DNA from: JABMMZ01 sp044357345 | Lineage (GTDB): Bacteria > Bacteroidota > Bacteroidia > NS11-12g > UBA955 | Assembly: GCA_044357345.1 (NCBI GenBank) | Contig: JBIKPR010000042.1 | Coordinates: forward strand, 1-22,691 | DNA: 22,691 nt | Direction: 5' to 3' | Shown: one piece after another, positions 8,337-17,408 of the stretch | Numbering within the stretch: the stretch's first letter is position 1 | Layout: each line of letters begins with the position of its first letter | The notes under the pieces: model-generated | Told to the model about the DNA's origin: nothing | What the model saw: the letters and a program-made list of their open reading frames with translations, nothing else | The model's database searches: none | Made by a program: the position numbers and the translations under genes

Positions 8337-10142
8337 TTATAATTTTTCAAATTCGGATTGAATAAAGTGACTTAAGTCTTCCCCTTTTAACAATCCTTTT
8401 GACAACATCGCCAAATTAAGCGCTTTTTCTGCCACCAATTTTGCTTGCTCTGGATTTTCAGAAACCAATACTTTTGCTTTCGGATGGTTGGTATTTAAAA
8501 CCGTTTGATAATTGATTGGTAAATTGCCAAACATATTAAAACCATTCATTTTACTCATTTCCCTCATGCGGCGGTCGTATTCACTTTCTGTAATTGTTAA
8601 TAATGCATCTGAAGGTGAAAGCGCTTCAGTGCTAAATTTAATGTCTGAATGGCGGTTGGCAGATTCGAAAACACCCAATAATTGTTTTGCCTCATCCTCG
8701 TTCAACAAAGAAATTTCAGAGCGCTCTGACTTTATTAATTTATCCAACGCATCTGCGTCTACACGCTTGCATTGGACATTTTCATTGTGCTGTTCTAGAT
8801 AACCAGTAAAGTGGCTATCAAGCGGTCCTTCAAGTTTAATCACCTCATAATCGCGGCTATTCGCAGCGCGCACATACGAGTGTTGTTCTTCGGCATTGTT
8901 GGTGTATAAAACAATTAATTTAGAATCACTATCGGTTTGAATTGGCTTTATTTTTTCCAAATATTCCGACATGGTATAATACGTGCCATTGGTGCTTTCT
9001 AATAAACAATAATCTTTTGCTTTTTCAGCAAATTTCTCATCGCTCAAAATGCCATATTTTACAAACAAATCTATATTCGGCCACTTGGCTTGAAAATCTT
9101 CACGGTCTGCTTTGAACAATTCAGCCAATTTATCTGCTACCTTTTTGCTAATGTGGGTGGTAATCTTTTTAACGCTTGAGTCGCTTTGTAAACTGCTTCT
9201 AGAAACATTTAAAGGAATGTCCGGTGAATCGATTACTCCGTGTAGCAACATTAAAAATTCAGGTAAAATTTCTTTTACATTGTCGGTAACAAATACTTGG
9301 TTGCTGTACAATTGAACCTTGTGCTTCTCAGCTTCAATAGCGCTGTCAACTTTAGGGAAATATAATATGCCCGTTAAGTTAAATGGATAGTCAACATTGA
9401 TGTGTATCCAAAACAATGGAGCCTCAGCATTGGGATACAAGGTTTGATAAAATGCGGTGTAATCTTCATCTTTAAGATCGCCAGGCTTGTTCAACCACAA
9501 TGGTTTTTCAGCATTCATGATTTTACCATCAAACTCAATGGGCACGGGTAAAAATTTGCAATATTTAGTTAGTAGGCTCGAAATTTTATACTTGCTGTTA
9601 AATTCCAAACTGTCTTCAGCCAAATGCAAAACAATATCGGTACCGCGCTCTGTACGATTGCCCTCAGCAATAGTAAATTGTGTACTTCCATCGCAAACCC
9701 AAGAACTTGAAACTGAATCTTCTTTATAAGACAAAGTTTGAATTTCGACTTGAGAAGCCACCATAAAGGCACTGTAAAAGCCTAGTCCGAAATGCCCAAT
9801 AACATTCGCATCAGCTTTGTCTTTGTATTTTTGAACAAATTCCTCGGCACCTGAAAAAGCCAATTGATTGATGTATTTTTCAATCTCGTCTTCAGTCATT
9901 CCGATACCATTATCACTGATCGTTAGCGTTTTATTTTCTTCGTTAAGGCTTACTGTAATTTTAAAATCACCTATATCCCCTTTTGCTTCACCTAAACTAG
10001 ATAAAGTTCTTAGTTTTTGACAAGCATCGGTTGCATTTGAAACGAGTTCCCTGATAAAAATCTCATGGTCACTGTATAAAAACTTTTTAATGATTGGGAA
10101 AATATTTTCCGTATTAACTGAAATAGAACCTGTTTTACTCAT
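8337..10142 (-). CDS. htpG: Molecular chaperone HtpG (bacterial Hsp90)
   Basis: A 601-aa ATP-dependent dimeric chaperone acting in the cytoplasm, slightly shorter than the E. coli protein. The N-terminal GHKL ATPase domain has the catalytic glutamate and magnesium asparagine in IFIRELVSNATDACQKL (E32, N36), the nucleotide-binding DNGIGM (77-82), GHFGLGFYSAF (116-126) and RGT (166-168). The middle domain carries the conserved arginine loop PLNVSRSSLQSD (R315). The N- and middle domains are joined without the long charged linker of eukaryotic Hsp90, as in other bacterial members. The C-terminal dimerisation domain includes NGFNMFG near 540. The ATG at 10142 begins MSKTGSISVNTENIFP, a typical start. 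It is divergent from the YdcF gene. A TAGAATTTG near 10179 resembles a -7 element with one extra base; I see no heat-shock operator. Confidence 0.96.
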   Translation of the reverse strand: MSKTGSISVNTENIFPIIKKFLYSDHEIFIRELVSNATDACQKLRTLSSLGEAKGDIGDFKITVSLNEENKTLTISDNGIGMTEDEIEKYINQLAFSGAEEFVQKYKDKADANVIGHFGLGFYSAFMVASQVEIQTLSYKEDSVSSSWVCDGSTQFTIAEGNRTERGTDIVLHLAEDSLEFNSKYKISSLLTKYCKFLPVPIEFDGKIMNAEKPLWLNKPGDLKDEDYTAFYQTLYPNAEAPLFWIHINVDYPFNLTGILYFPKVDSAIEAEKHKVQLYSNQVFVTDNVKEILPEFLMLLHGVIDSPDIPLNVSRSSLQSDSSVKKITTHISKKVADKLAELFKADREDFQAKWPNIDLFVKYGILSDEKFAEKAKDYCLLESTNGTYYTMSEYLEKIKPIQTDSDSKLIVLYTNNAEEQHSYVRAANSRDYEVIKLEGPLDSHFTGYLEQHNENVQCKRVDADALDKLIKSERSEISLLNEDEAKQLLGVFESANRHSDIKFSTEALSPSDALLTITESEYDRRMREMSKMNGFNMFGNLPINYQTVLNTNHPKAKVLVSENPEQAKLVAEKALNLAMLSKGLLKGEDLSHFIQSEFEKL

Positions 10143-10203
10143 ATTACTTCAATGTATTTTATGTTTTACAAGAGTCAAATTCTATACCTAGAAAAAAGTC
10201 AAG

Positions 10204-10220
10204 TAATTTTGTCATATTTG
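10204..10220 (+). promoter_or_regulatory. Candidate -7 elements of the YdcF-like gene
   Basis: Two overlapping candidates precede the ATG at 10230: TAATTTTG (10204-10211, exact TAnnTTTG) and CATATTTG (10213-10220, one mismatch). Neither has a TTG at the usual distance upstream. The first would give a leader of roughly 14 nt, the second one of only a few nucleotides. Confidence 0.3.
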
Positions 10221-10229
10221 CAGACAAAA

Positions 10230-10985
10230 ATGTTTTTTTATCTGTCAAAAATATTGTTGTTTCTCATCAAGCCTCTAGTTTGGGTTTTCCTTTTCTTATT
10301 AGCCGCTTTGTTTAGCAAAGAAGAAAATAAGACCAAAAAAAGGGTCTTTCTTGGCTTTCTTATCTTATTCATAGCCTCCAATAATTTCATTGTGAATGAA
10401 GCACTTTTGGTTTATGAGGTTCATTCCAAACAGGAACTAGATTCAAATTATGAAGTTGGTTTGGTTTTGGGTGGTTTTTCTAAAAAAGACACCAGTTTAA
10501 ACCGTGCGGTTTTCTTTGATGCAAACGACCGATTAATGCAAGCAATTAAGGCATTTCACAAGGGCCAAATTAAAAAAATAATGATTAGTAGTGGCAGTGC
10601 ATCTGTGCTGCATCAAGAGCTCAAAGAAGCGGATGCTGTGCGCGAGTATCTCCTAGACATTGGCATACCTGATTCATGTATTTTAATTGAAAACCAAAGC
10701 AGAAACACCCATGAGAACATCTTGTACAGCCAAAAAATATTGGATTCACTTGGCATACAAGGAAAGGTCCTAGTTTTTAGCAGCGCTTGGCATTTACCTA
10801 GAGTAAAATTGTGTTTAAAAAACACCATGCAGGCAGATCTTTTTGCTTGTAATTTTCTTTCCGATAAAAAGCGTGATTATACGCCAAGTAACTTACTGGT
10901 TCCAACAGCGGCTGCACTATCCAACACTGAATTGTTATTCAAAGAATGGGTAGGTTATGTGTTTTATTGGATTAAATTCTTATAA
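10230..10985 (+). CDS. YdcF/ElyC/SanA family (DUF218) membrane protein
   Basis: A 251-aa protein counted from ATG at 10230. An in-frame ATG at 10152 would add 26 polar residues before the first membrane helix and would sit 10 bases from the htpG start, so the inner ATG is preferred. Two N-terminal membrane helices (about 1-28 and 38-62) are followed by a DUF218 domain facing the periplasm or cytoplasm. The domain shows VGLVLGG, then IMISSGSA, KEADAVREYLLDIGIPDSCI (conserved E-A), ENQSRNTHENILYS (S-x-NT-x-EN) and FSSAWHLPRV (conserved histidine). Relatives ElyC and SanA affect cell-envelope integrity and vancomycin sensitivity in enterobacteria. The biochemical activity is unknown. Its position before a peptidoglycan-recycling ligase is compatible with an envelope role, but the two genes have separate promoters. 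Confidence 0.82.
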   Translation: MFFYLSKILLFLIKPLVWVFLFLLAALFSKEENKTKKRVFLGFLILFIASNNFIVNEALLVYEVHSKQELDSNYEVGLVLGGFSKKDTSLNRAVFFDANDRLMQAIKAFHKGQIKKIMISSGSASVLHQELKEADAVREYLLDIGIPDSCILIENQSRNTHENILYSQKILDSLGIQGKVLVFSSAWHLPRVKLCLKNTMQADLFACNFLSDKKRDYTPSNLLVPTAAALSNTELLFKEWVGYVFYWIKFL

Positions 10986-11035
10986 TCTCTTTTCGAAATA
11001 GACCTGAAATCAAGACAGAAAGAAGACAATATTTT

Positions 11036-11066
11036 TTTGTTCTGTCAATATTTTAATGTCTATTTG
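11036..11066 (+). promoter_or_regulatory. Promoter of the Mur ligase gene, giving a very short leader
   Basis: TTTG (11036-11039), a 19-nt spacer and TCTATTTG (11059-11066) match the Bacteroidota promoter with one mismatch (C for A at position 2 of the -7 element). The start point would fall near 11070-11072, only about 3-5 bases before the ATG at 11075. GACAGAA (11014-11020) and TTCTGTC (11040-11046) form a 7-bp inverted repeat straddling the -33 element. Confidence 0.5.
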
Positions 11067-11074
11067 CATAGAAG

Positions 11075-12406
11075 ATGAATATACATATTTTAGCATGCGG
11101 CGGTGCAGTAATGCACAATATTGCTTTGGCTTTACACCAATTGGGTCATCAAATAACGGGTAGCGATGACGAAATTTTCGAACCAGCATTGTCGCGCTTA
11201 AAAAAAGCCAATATTTGTCCAGAAACATTTGGGTGGTTTCCTGAGAAAATTAGCAAAGAATTAGACTTCATTATATTGGGAATGCATGCCCGTTCAGACA
11301 ATCCTGAATTGTTAAAAGCAAAAGAACTAAGCATCAGGATATACAGCTTTCCTGAATATGTATATGAACATGCGAAAAACAAAACCCGCGTGGTTATTGG
11401 TGGCAGTCACGGTAAAACCACCACCACTGCCATGGTAATGCATGTTTTAAAAACATTGAAAAAAGATTTCGATTATTTGGTGGGATCACAATTGGAAGGA
11501 TTTGACACCATGGTGCGTTTTTCAGACGCTCCACTTATGGTCATTGAGGGCGATGAATACCTAACCAGCACATTAGACCCTATTCCTAAATTTTTAAAAT
11601 ACAAGCCGCAAATTGCCATGATTACGGGCATAGCTTGGGACCATATTAATGTTTTCCCCACTTGGGAAAACTATGTTGAACAATTTGAATTGTTTGTGAA
11701 TTCAATAGAAGCAGGGGGTAGTTTAATCTATTTCGATGGAGATGAAACTTTGAAAAATTTATGTGAAAAATCGTCCCTTAAAACAATACCATATAACACC
11801 CCACAATACCATATTAGAAACAACAAAGTTGTTGTTGGAAAAGGTGAAAGGCATGCACTTGAAATATTCGGAGAGCACAATTTACAGAATGCAGAAGGCG
11901 CTTGCCTGGTGGGCAAAGAATTGGGTATCGGAGAAGATGAATTTTATGAGGCTTTATCAAGTTTTACAGGTACTGCGAAACGCCTAGAAAAAGTGCATGA
12001 AGAAAACAAACTCATAGTTTTTAGAGATTTTGCGCATTCTCCTAGTAAACTCAAAGCAAGTATTGATGCGGTTAGAAAACAATTTAGCACCCATCATTTT
12101 ATAGCCGTATTTGAACTTCATACGTTTAGCAGCTTAAACAAAGATTTTTTACCCAATTACCAACATTGTATGGACTTGGCAGACGATGCCTTGGTGTATT
12201 ACAACCCTGAAGTTTTCGCTCATAAAAAAATGCAAATAATTGATAAAGAAGATATTACAAAAAACTTCGGCGCAAAAGTATTGGCCATTGAAAACAGCAA
12301 GGAATTAAATTCAAAAATTTCAGAATTTAAAAGCAACGTTTTAGACAAACCATGTGTCTTACTTCTTATGAGTTCAGGGAACTTTGACAATGCGAAAATG
12401 TGGTAA
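11075..12406 (+). CDS. mpl: Mur ligase family protein, probable UDP-N-acetylmuramate:tripeptide ligase (Mpl type)
   Basis: A 443-aa cytoplasmic ATP-dependent ligase. The N-terminal Rossmann domain starts at once with MNIHILACGGAVMHNIALAL and has HQITGSDDEIFEP (25-37), as in Mpl and MurC. The ATP domain has the P-loop GGSHGKTTTT (109-118), EGDEY (158-162) and WDH (188-190). The third domain has GEHNLQNAEGA (266-276), FTGTAKRLE (297-305) and RDFAHSPSKLKASI (317-330). Mpl rejoins murein tripeptide to UDP-MurNAc in peptidoglycan recycling, while MurC adds L-alanine. GSDDEIFEP and the modest length favour Mpl, but Bacteroidota members are divergent, with DFAHSP instead of DFAHHP, so the exact acceptor is uncertain. 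The start is fixed because the nucleotide-binding glycines lie within the first ten residues. The gene has its own promoter and is not clearly co-transcribed with its neighbours. Confidence 0.82.
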   Translation: MNIHILACGGAVMHNIALALHQLGHQITGSDDEIFEPALSRLKKANICPETFGWFPEKISKELDFIILGMHARSDNPELLKAKELSIRIYSFPEYVYEHAKNKTRVVIGGSHGKTTTTAMVMHVLKTLKKDFDYLVGSQLEGFDTMVRFSDAPLMVIEGDEYLTSTLDPIPKFLKYKPQIAMITGIAWDHINVFPTWENYVEQFELFVNSIEAGGSLIYFDGDETLKNLCEKSSLKTIPYNTPQYHIRNNKVVVGKGERHALEIFGEHNLQNAEGACLVGKELGIGEDEFYEALSSFTGTAKRLEKVHEENKLIVFRDFAHSPSKLKASIDAVRKQFSTHHFIAVFELHTFSSLNKDFLPNYQHCMDLADDALVYYNPEVFAHKKMQIIDKEDITKNFGAKVLAIENSKELNSKISEFKSNVLDKPCVLLLMSSGNFDNAKMW

Positions 12407-12418
12407 ATTTATGGGTTT

Positions 12419-12447
12419 TTTGAATTCATAATTTTTGCTTATTTTCG
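12419..12447 (+). promoter_or_regulatory. Candidate promoter of the 1633-aa surface protein gene
   Basis: TTTG (12419-12422), a 17-nt spacer and TATTTTCG (12440-12447) resemble the Bacteroidota promoter with one mismatch in the -7 element. It would give a leader of about 30 nt before ATG 12481. An alternative TAATTTTTG at 12429-12437 has one extra base. Confidence 0.35.
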
Positions 12448-12480
12448 TAAACTTAAGTTTTACCGAGACCGACAAAAAAT

Positions 12481-15400
12481 ATGATGAAACGCTTACTAAT
12501 TTACTTATTTCTATTAACCTTCGTTCAAGAAGCTGCTGCTGTGGTTTGCTTACCTGAATGGAAGTATCAAAGACCTATAACTGTTACCAATTCGAATGCT
12601 TCTATTTATTCGAACTTTCAAGTAAAAGTTATAGTAAACACCCAGGCCTTAATTTCTGCGGGAAAAATGAACATCAATGGCGATGACATTCGCTTTACCG
12701 ATGCTTCATGTGCAAAATTGAATTATTGGATTGACAGCAACATCAACACAACGGCCACGGTTATTTGGGTAAAACTTAAAACCATCCCTTCATCTGGCTC
12801 TACAAACATCAATATGTATTATGGAAACCTTTGTGCCACAGCAGCACAAAACGGAGACAGTACTTTTATTTTATTTGATGATTTCTCAGGTTCAACCTTA
12901 AACACTGGCAAATGGGCAGCATTCAAACAAACAGCCTTAAATGGAACTTTGACCATTTCAGGTGGTATGGCTACATTCAACAACACAGCCAGCACCGACA
13001 ATATTATCCGTTCAGTTTCTTCTTTCACCTCCCCGCATAGAACGGAAGCAAAAATAAAATTAAATTCCGGAAGCTTTCCAAGCATTGCTCAATTGAATTC
13101 GGGCGCATTTTCAGGGATTACCTTGTGCACAGGAACTGGGGGCTTTTCAAACTTCTTTAATACCCAAACCGCTACACCAGGCTGCGCGAGTTATCAAACT
13201 GCTTTAAATGTATCTGCCACAGCAAGAGCCAATGGAATATGGAGTCTGGCATGGCCTGCTACAAACTCAGCCACAGCAACCTTTCCTGGAGGTGTTCAAC
13301 AAACTTTGGTTTCAACCCCTGCACTTGCAGGCAGCTTGCAAGCTGCACTTGGATTGCTTTGTACAAGTATTGGAAGTGTAAGTTACGATTGGTGCAGGTT
13401 AAGAGCCTATGCCCAAGTTGAAATGAGCGCGACAGTTAATACTGAAGTAGCACAAGGTATAACCTATACGTTTTCTCCAAACCCTGTTTGCCCTGGCAAT
13501 AAACTGACTGTAAACTTCACCAAAAAAGGCGTGTTTTTCAATTCTGGTAATATTTTCAGACTGCAACTTTCTGATGCGTCCGGAAACTTTGGTTCGCCTA
13601 TTACCTTGGCAACAAAAACTGATACCTCCATCAGCAGCATGGTAGTTGATATTCCTGCTTTGATAATCCCGGGTTCTGCATACAAATTAAGATTGACTTC
13701 TACAAACCCTTCCCATTCTTGCTTCTCTCCAAGTGGACCATTAACCATTAACCCAAAACCAAGTGTTTCTTTTAATGTGTTAAACGACAACCAATGCTCT
13801 AAAGGCAATAAATACAATTTCACATCCACTTCTACAATAAGCTCAGGAACTATTGATAGTTTCTACTGGAGTTGGGATGACAACAGCAAACGCGATTCCT
13901 TCTCTACCGTTAATGCCAGTCACTCTTTCAAAGTCTTTTACCCATATTATTATCCTAGATTAACCGTTAAAAGCAACTTGGGTTGTCGAGATTCTGCAAC
14001 TAAAATCGTGAATCTTAAAGAATCGCCAATTGTTAGGACTTGGTTTAATGATACCATTCAATGTTTCAGGGGTAACGAATACAGCATCATGTCTGTTTCT
14101 ATGATTTACTCCGGCATGATAACAGGAATTAGCTGGAATTTTGGCGATGGCAGTCCAATCGTTAATGGCGTTGACTCAACAGGGCACAAATATGCAGCGG
14201 CTGGAACCTACCAAGTTAGACAAATAAACACCCATTTAAGTGGATGTAAAGACACCAATGATTTGGCAATATTGGTAAATACACATCCAAAAGCGAAAAT
14301 CAAAACCAATCTTACCGACCAATGTCTTAATGGAAATGCCTATATATTCGAAGCACAATCTACCATCACCAATGGTTTGCCTTTAATCAATTATTGGAAT
14401 ATTGGCAATGGGATAACAAAAGACCAACAAGATTCTGTACAACATTCATACGCAACCGCAGGTTCGCGCAATGTGCGTTTAATAACCATTAGTGATGATG
14501 GTGTTGACGGATGCTCTGACACTGCATTCCAAAGCATCTTGGTTAATCCAATGCCCGTGGCATTAATTAACAATGTTGACCTTGAAAAATGCAGGAAATA
14601 CAACAGTTTTAGATTCAATTCTAAGTCTACCATAAGCAGCGGTACCATGACCCATAATTGGAACTTTGGCGACCTCGGAACAATTAATTCGAAAGATACC
14701 GTCAAGCACTCGTATGCAGGTGACGGTAATTACACCGTTAAAATGTATTCAACGTCTAATAAAGGTTGTAAAGATTCAACCCAAACAACTGTTACTGTTA
14801 GGCCAACACCAAGTCCGTCTTTTACAATCAACAATGATATCCAATGCCTAAAATACAACAATGTAAAAGCATATTCTACCTCAAGCATCAACAGCGGCAC
14901 ATATACTGAATTATGGAAACTCAGTGATGGCAGTTTCTTTACGGATGTTGATAGCATTTCACATAGCTTTGCAGCTGTTGGCAATTACAAAATTCAATTG
15001 GAATTAAACTCAACTTACAATTGCAAAGACACTTTAAGTGATTCAGTATTTTTATTACCCATGCCGGTTTCCGATTTTAGCATCAACGACCAAGACCAAT
15101 GTTTGGAAGGAAATCTTTTCACATTTACAGATCTTTCAACTTTCAGCGCCGGTGCTATCACGGGCAATAAATGGTTGTTCGATGATGGACAATCAGCGAA
15201 TAATTTAAACAGCGTATCTCATGCTTACCTAGCAGACAATGGCTATATTCCTGCTTTAATTGTATACGGAAGCAATGGATGTTTTGACACCAGTTTTCAA
15301 AACGCTAAAGTATACCCGCATCCTGGATCTGACTTTACCATAGGTGCTCCAGGTGCTGGACAATGTGTAAACAACAACAATTTCACCTTTAACAACAACA

Positions 15401-17382
15401 CCTTTATTGCTGAGGGAGGATTTACCAACCGCTGGTATTTTGGAGATGGAAGTGCTTTTGTTGCCGCATTAAGTGCAACAAAAAAATACACCAAAGACAG
15501 CACATTTACCGTTCGTGTGGTTTCAATAAGTGATCAAGGTTGTACCGATACCGCAGAGAAGAAAGTAACCGTATATCCAAAGGCCAAAACCAATTTCAAT
15601 ATTGGTAATACGCCTCAATGTATATTGGGCAACAATTTCAAATACACCTCATCCACCACCATTAAATTAGGAACCTATACTTTAAACTGGCAATATGGCG
15701 ACGGTCTTACTGCTGGCAATGTGAATTCAACAAGCCATAATTACAGCAGTGTTCAAACCTACAATGTTAAGTTGTTTAGTGCCACCAATTTTGGTTGCCT
15801 TGACACAGTTACTAAGCAAATCAGAACATTACCAATGCCAAATGCTACCTTTACTTATAACTACGATCAAAAGTGCTTAAAAGGGAACGATTTCCAATTC
15901 AGCACCACGAGTACCGTTAGCAACGGAACACCCATGAACCACAACTGGTTTTATGGCGATAATGATTCAACCATTAATTCTACATTTGGACAACATACCT
16001 ATAAAAGCGATGGTCCATTTGTTGTTCGTTTAATTTCCAGTACCAATATAGGCGGTTGCAAAGACACATTAGACAAAACTGTTAATGTATTTCCAATGCC
16101 TGTTGCAAGTTTCACCATAGACGACAACAAACAATGTTATAAAGGAAATCAATTTGGGTTTGCCTCAACAGCAAGCGTAAGTTCAGGTACAGTTGACTTT
16201 AATGATTGGAATTTTGGAGATAACACAACTTCATCAAACGCTACTCCAACTAAAAATTACGCAAAGGTTGATTCCTTCAGAGTGAGTTTAATCGTCACAA
16301 CAAACAATTCATGTATTGATTCCATTGCTAAAAGGGTTAATGTGTATCCAATGCCTGTCGCAGCATTTAACATCACACCTCCTAGCAGCTGTTTCAAAAA
16401 GAATGTATTTAACATTGTCAATAAGTCAAGCATCGTTAAAGGTGTTATAAGTTCCTACAGTTTCCAATATGGCAACAATGACTCAAGCAACTTGCTAGCT
16501 CCCCTGCCTTATTCATATCCTTTAGATGGAGTATACATTGTTTCTTTGAAAGTAATCACCGATAAAGGATGTTGGGATACCATTAGTAAATTTATTACGG
16601 TGAATCCAAACCCAGTTCTCGATTTCACGGTTGATCCTGTTTGTTTAAAAGATTCATCCGTATTTGTAAATCTGAGCAGTATTCCAACTGGCAATATCAC
16701 ATCTTGGAAATGGATATTCGGAAATGGCAAGACCTCAATAGCTCAATCACCTAAACACAAATACAAAGCAGTTGGCTCTTACGACATTACGCTTATTGCT
16801 GGAACTGATAAAGGTTGTTTAGATACATTGAAGAAATTAGGCACCGCTGTTGTAAACTCTAATCCTAAAGCTGGATTTGTATACCAAAAATTAAGATCAT
16901 GGGAAAATGAAGTTGACATTCAATACACCGACACATCTATTGGCGCGATCAATTGGAAATGGAATTTCTCTTCTATGGGAACCAGCACGGATCAAAACCC
17001 AAAACTTTTCTATACCGATACATTATCCCAAAAGACAACATTAATTGTTACCAATGCATTTGGTTGCAGAGATACCGCCACAAAGATTCTGTTTATTGCT
17101 CCTGATGTGGTTTATTACATGCCGAATGCATTTACACCAAACGACGACAACATTAATGAGACCTTTAAACCAATTGGTTTGTCTTATGCTCTAAATTATA
17201 AATTCATCGTATTTGACCGTTGGGGAAATATTATGTTCAAAACAGACAACCCACAATTGGGTTGGGATGGTAAGTTTGAAAATGAATTGGTGGCACAAGA
17301 CCTCTACTTCTACCGTTTAGAATTTATAGGTGTTGATGAATTGAGGCATACCGAAAAGGGCAATATCTCTATTCTTAGATAA
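12481..17382 (+). CDS. Giant secreted T9SS type B (CHU_C) protein with DUF2341 and 13 PKD repeats
   Basis: A 1633-aa predicted secreted protein starting MMKRLL. Residues 1-21 are a signal peptide. Residues about 24-110 are a DUF2341-like domain (WKYQRPITVTNSN, DIRFTD, INMYYGN). Residues about 130-320 look like a concanavalin-type beta sandwich (LFDDFSGSTLNTGKWAAF near 136). Residues 325-425 are an Ig-like domain with two cysteines. Thirteen PKD repeats of about 86 aa occupy 427-1541, with the recurring W-(N/Y/I)-FGDG, HSY and GCKDT motifs. CHU_C fills 1543-1633: YYMPNAFTPNDDNINETF, FIVFDRWGNIMF, WDGKF and a final NISILR. DUF2341 and the sandwich are often found at the tips of surface proteins and may bind glycans or other ligands (inference). 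A 10-bp hairpin follows the stop. A TPR protein gene comes next on the same strand. Role unknown; adhesin or filament-like surface protein is the best guess. Confidence 0.88.
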   Translation: MMKRLLIYLFLLTFVQEAAAVVCLPEWKYQRPITVTNSNASIYSNFQVKVIVNTQALISAGKMNINGDDIRFTDASCAKLNYWIDSNINTTATVIWVKLKTIPSSGSTNINMYYGNLCATAAQNGDSTFILFDDFSGSTLNTGKWAAFKQTALNGTLTISGGMATFNNTASTDNIIRSVSSFTSPHRTEAKIKLNSGSFPSIAQLNSGAFSGITLCTGTGGFSNFFNTQTATPGCASYQTALNVSATARANGIWSLAWPATNSATATFPGGVQQTLVSTPALAGSLQAALGLLCTSIGSVSYDWCRLRAYAQVEMSATVNTEVAQGITYTFSPNPVCPGNKLTVNFTKKGVFFNSGNIFRLQLSDASGNFGSPITLATKTDTSISSMVVDIPALIIPGSAYKLRLTSTNPSHSCFSPSGPLTINPKPSVSFNVLNDNQCSKGNKYNFTSTSTISSGTIDSFYWSWDDNSKRDSFSTVNASHSFKVFYPYYYPRLTVKSNLGCRDSATKIVNLKESPIVRTWFNDTIQCFRGNEYSIMSVSMIYSGMITGISWNFGDGSPIVNGVDSTGHKYAAAGTYQVRQINTHLSGCKDTNDLAILVNTHPKAKIKTNLTDQCLNGNAYIFEAQSTITNGLPLINYWNIGNGITKDQQDSVQHSYATAGSRNVRLITISDDGVDGCSDTAFQSILVNPMPVALINNVDLEKCRKYNSFRFNSKSTISSGTMTHNWNFGDLGTINSKDTVKHSYAGDGNYTVKMYSTSNKGCKDSTQTTVTVRPTPSPSFTINNDIQCLKYNNVKAYSTSSINSGTYTELWKLSDGSFFTDVDSISHSFAAVGNYKIQLELNSTYNCKDTLSDSVFLLPMPVSDFSINDQDQCLEGNLFTFTDLSTFSAGAITGNKWLFDDGQSANNLNSVSHAYLADNGYIPALIVYGSNGCFDTSFQNAKVYPHPGSDFTIGAPGAGQCVNNNNFTFNNNTFIAEGGFTNRWYFGDGSAFVAALSATKKYTKDSTFTVRVVSISDQGCTDTAEKKVTVYPKAKTNFNIGNTPQCILGNNFKYTSSTTIKLGTYTLNWQYGDGLTAGNVNSTSHNYSSVQTYNVKLFSATNFGCLDTVTKQIRTLPMPNATFTYNYDQKCLKGNDFQFSTTSTVSNGTPMNHNWFYGDNDSTINSTFGQHTYKSDGPFVVRLISSTNIGGCKDTLDKTVNVFPMPVASFTIDDNKQCYKGNQFGFASTASVSSGTVDFNDWNFGDNTTSSNATPTKNYAKVDSFRVSLIVTTNNSCIDSIAKRVNVYPMPVAAFNITPPSSCFKKNVFNIVNKSSIVKGVISSYSFQYGNNDSSNLLAPLPYSYPLDGVYIVSLKVITDKGCWDTISKFITVNPNPVLDFTVDPVCLKDSSVFVNLSSIPTGNITSWKWIFGNGKTSIAQSPKHKYKAVGSYDITLIAGTDKGCLDTLKKLGTAVVNSNPKAGFVYQKLRSWENEVDIQYTDTSIGAINWKWNFSSMGTSTDQNPKLFYTDTLSQKTTLIVTNAFGCRDTATKILFIAPDVVYYMPNAFTPNDDNINETFKPIGLSYALNYKFIVFDRWGNIMFKTDNPQLGWDGKFENELVAQDLYFYRLEFIGVDELRHTEKGNISILR
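13759..17097 (+). repeat. Thirteen tandem PKD repeats with paired cysteines
   Basis: The repeats run from residue 427 to about 1539, each 81-90 residues long. A consensus reads P-x-A-x-F-x-I-x4-QC-x2-GN at the start, W-x-FGDG in the middle and GCKDT near the end. Repeats 1-12 each carry one cysteine near the start and one in the (G/N/S)C-x-D motif near the end, which suggests one disulfide per domain. Repeat 13 lacks the first cysteine. Linkers of NPMP or YPMP type separate several copies. The DNA copies have diverged, so recent slippage is unlikely. Confidence 0.85.
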
Positions 17383-17408
17383 TAAAACATTTTAAAAACC
17401 GTCTATAC

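Noticed and set aside
10152..10229. Upstream ATG extension of the YdcF-like protein
   Set aside because: It would add 26 polar residues ahead of the first membrane helix, sits 10 bases from the htpG start, and overlaps the likely promoter elements at 10204-10220.
12481..17382. Possible recent tandem DNA duplication in the PKD region
   Set aside because: Only short linker phrases such as those encoding PMPVA look alike at DNA level; the repeats are otherwise diverged in codons and residues.
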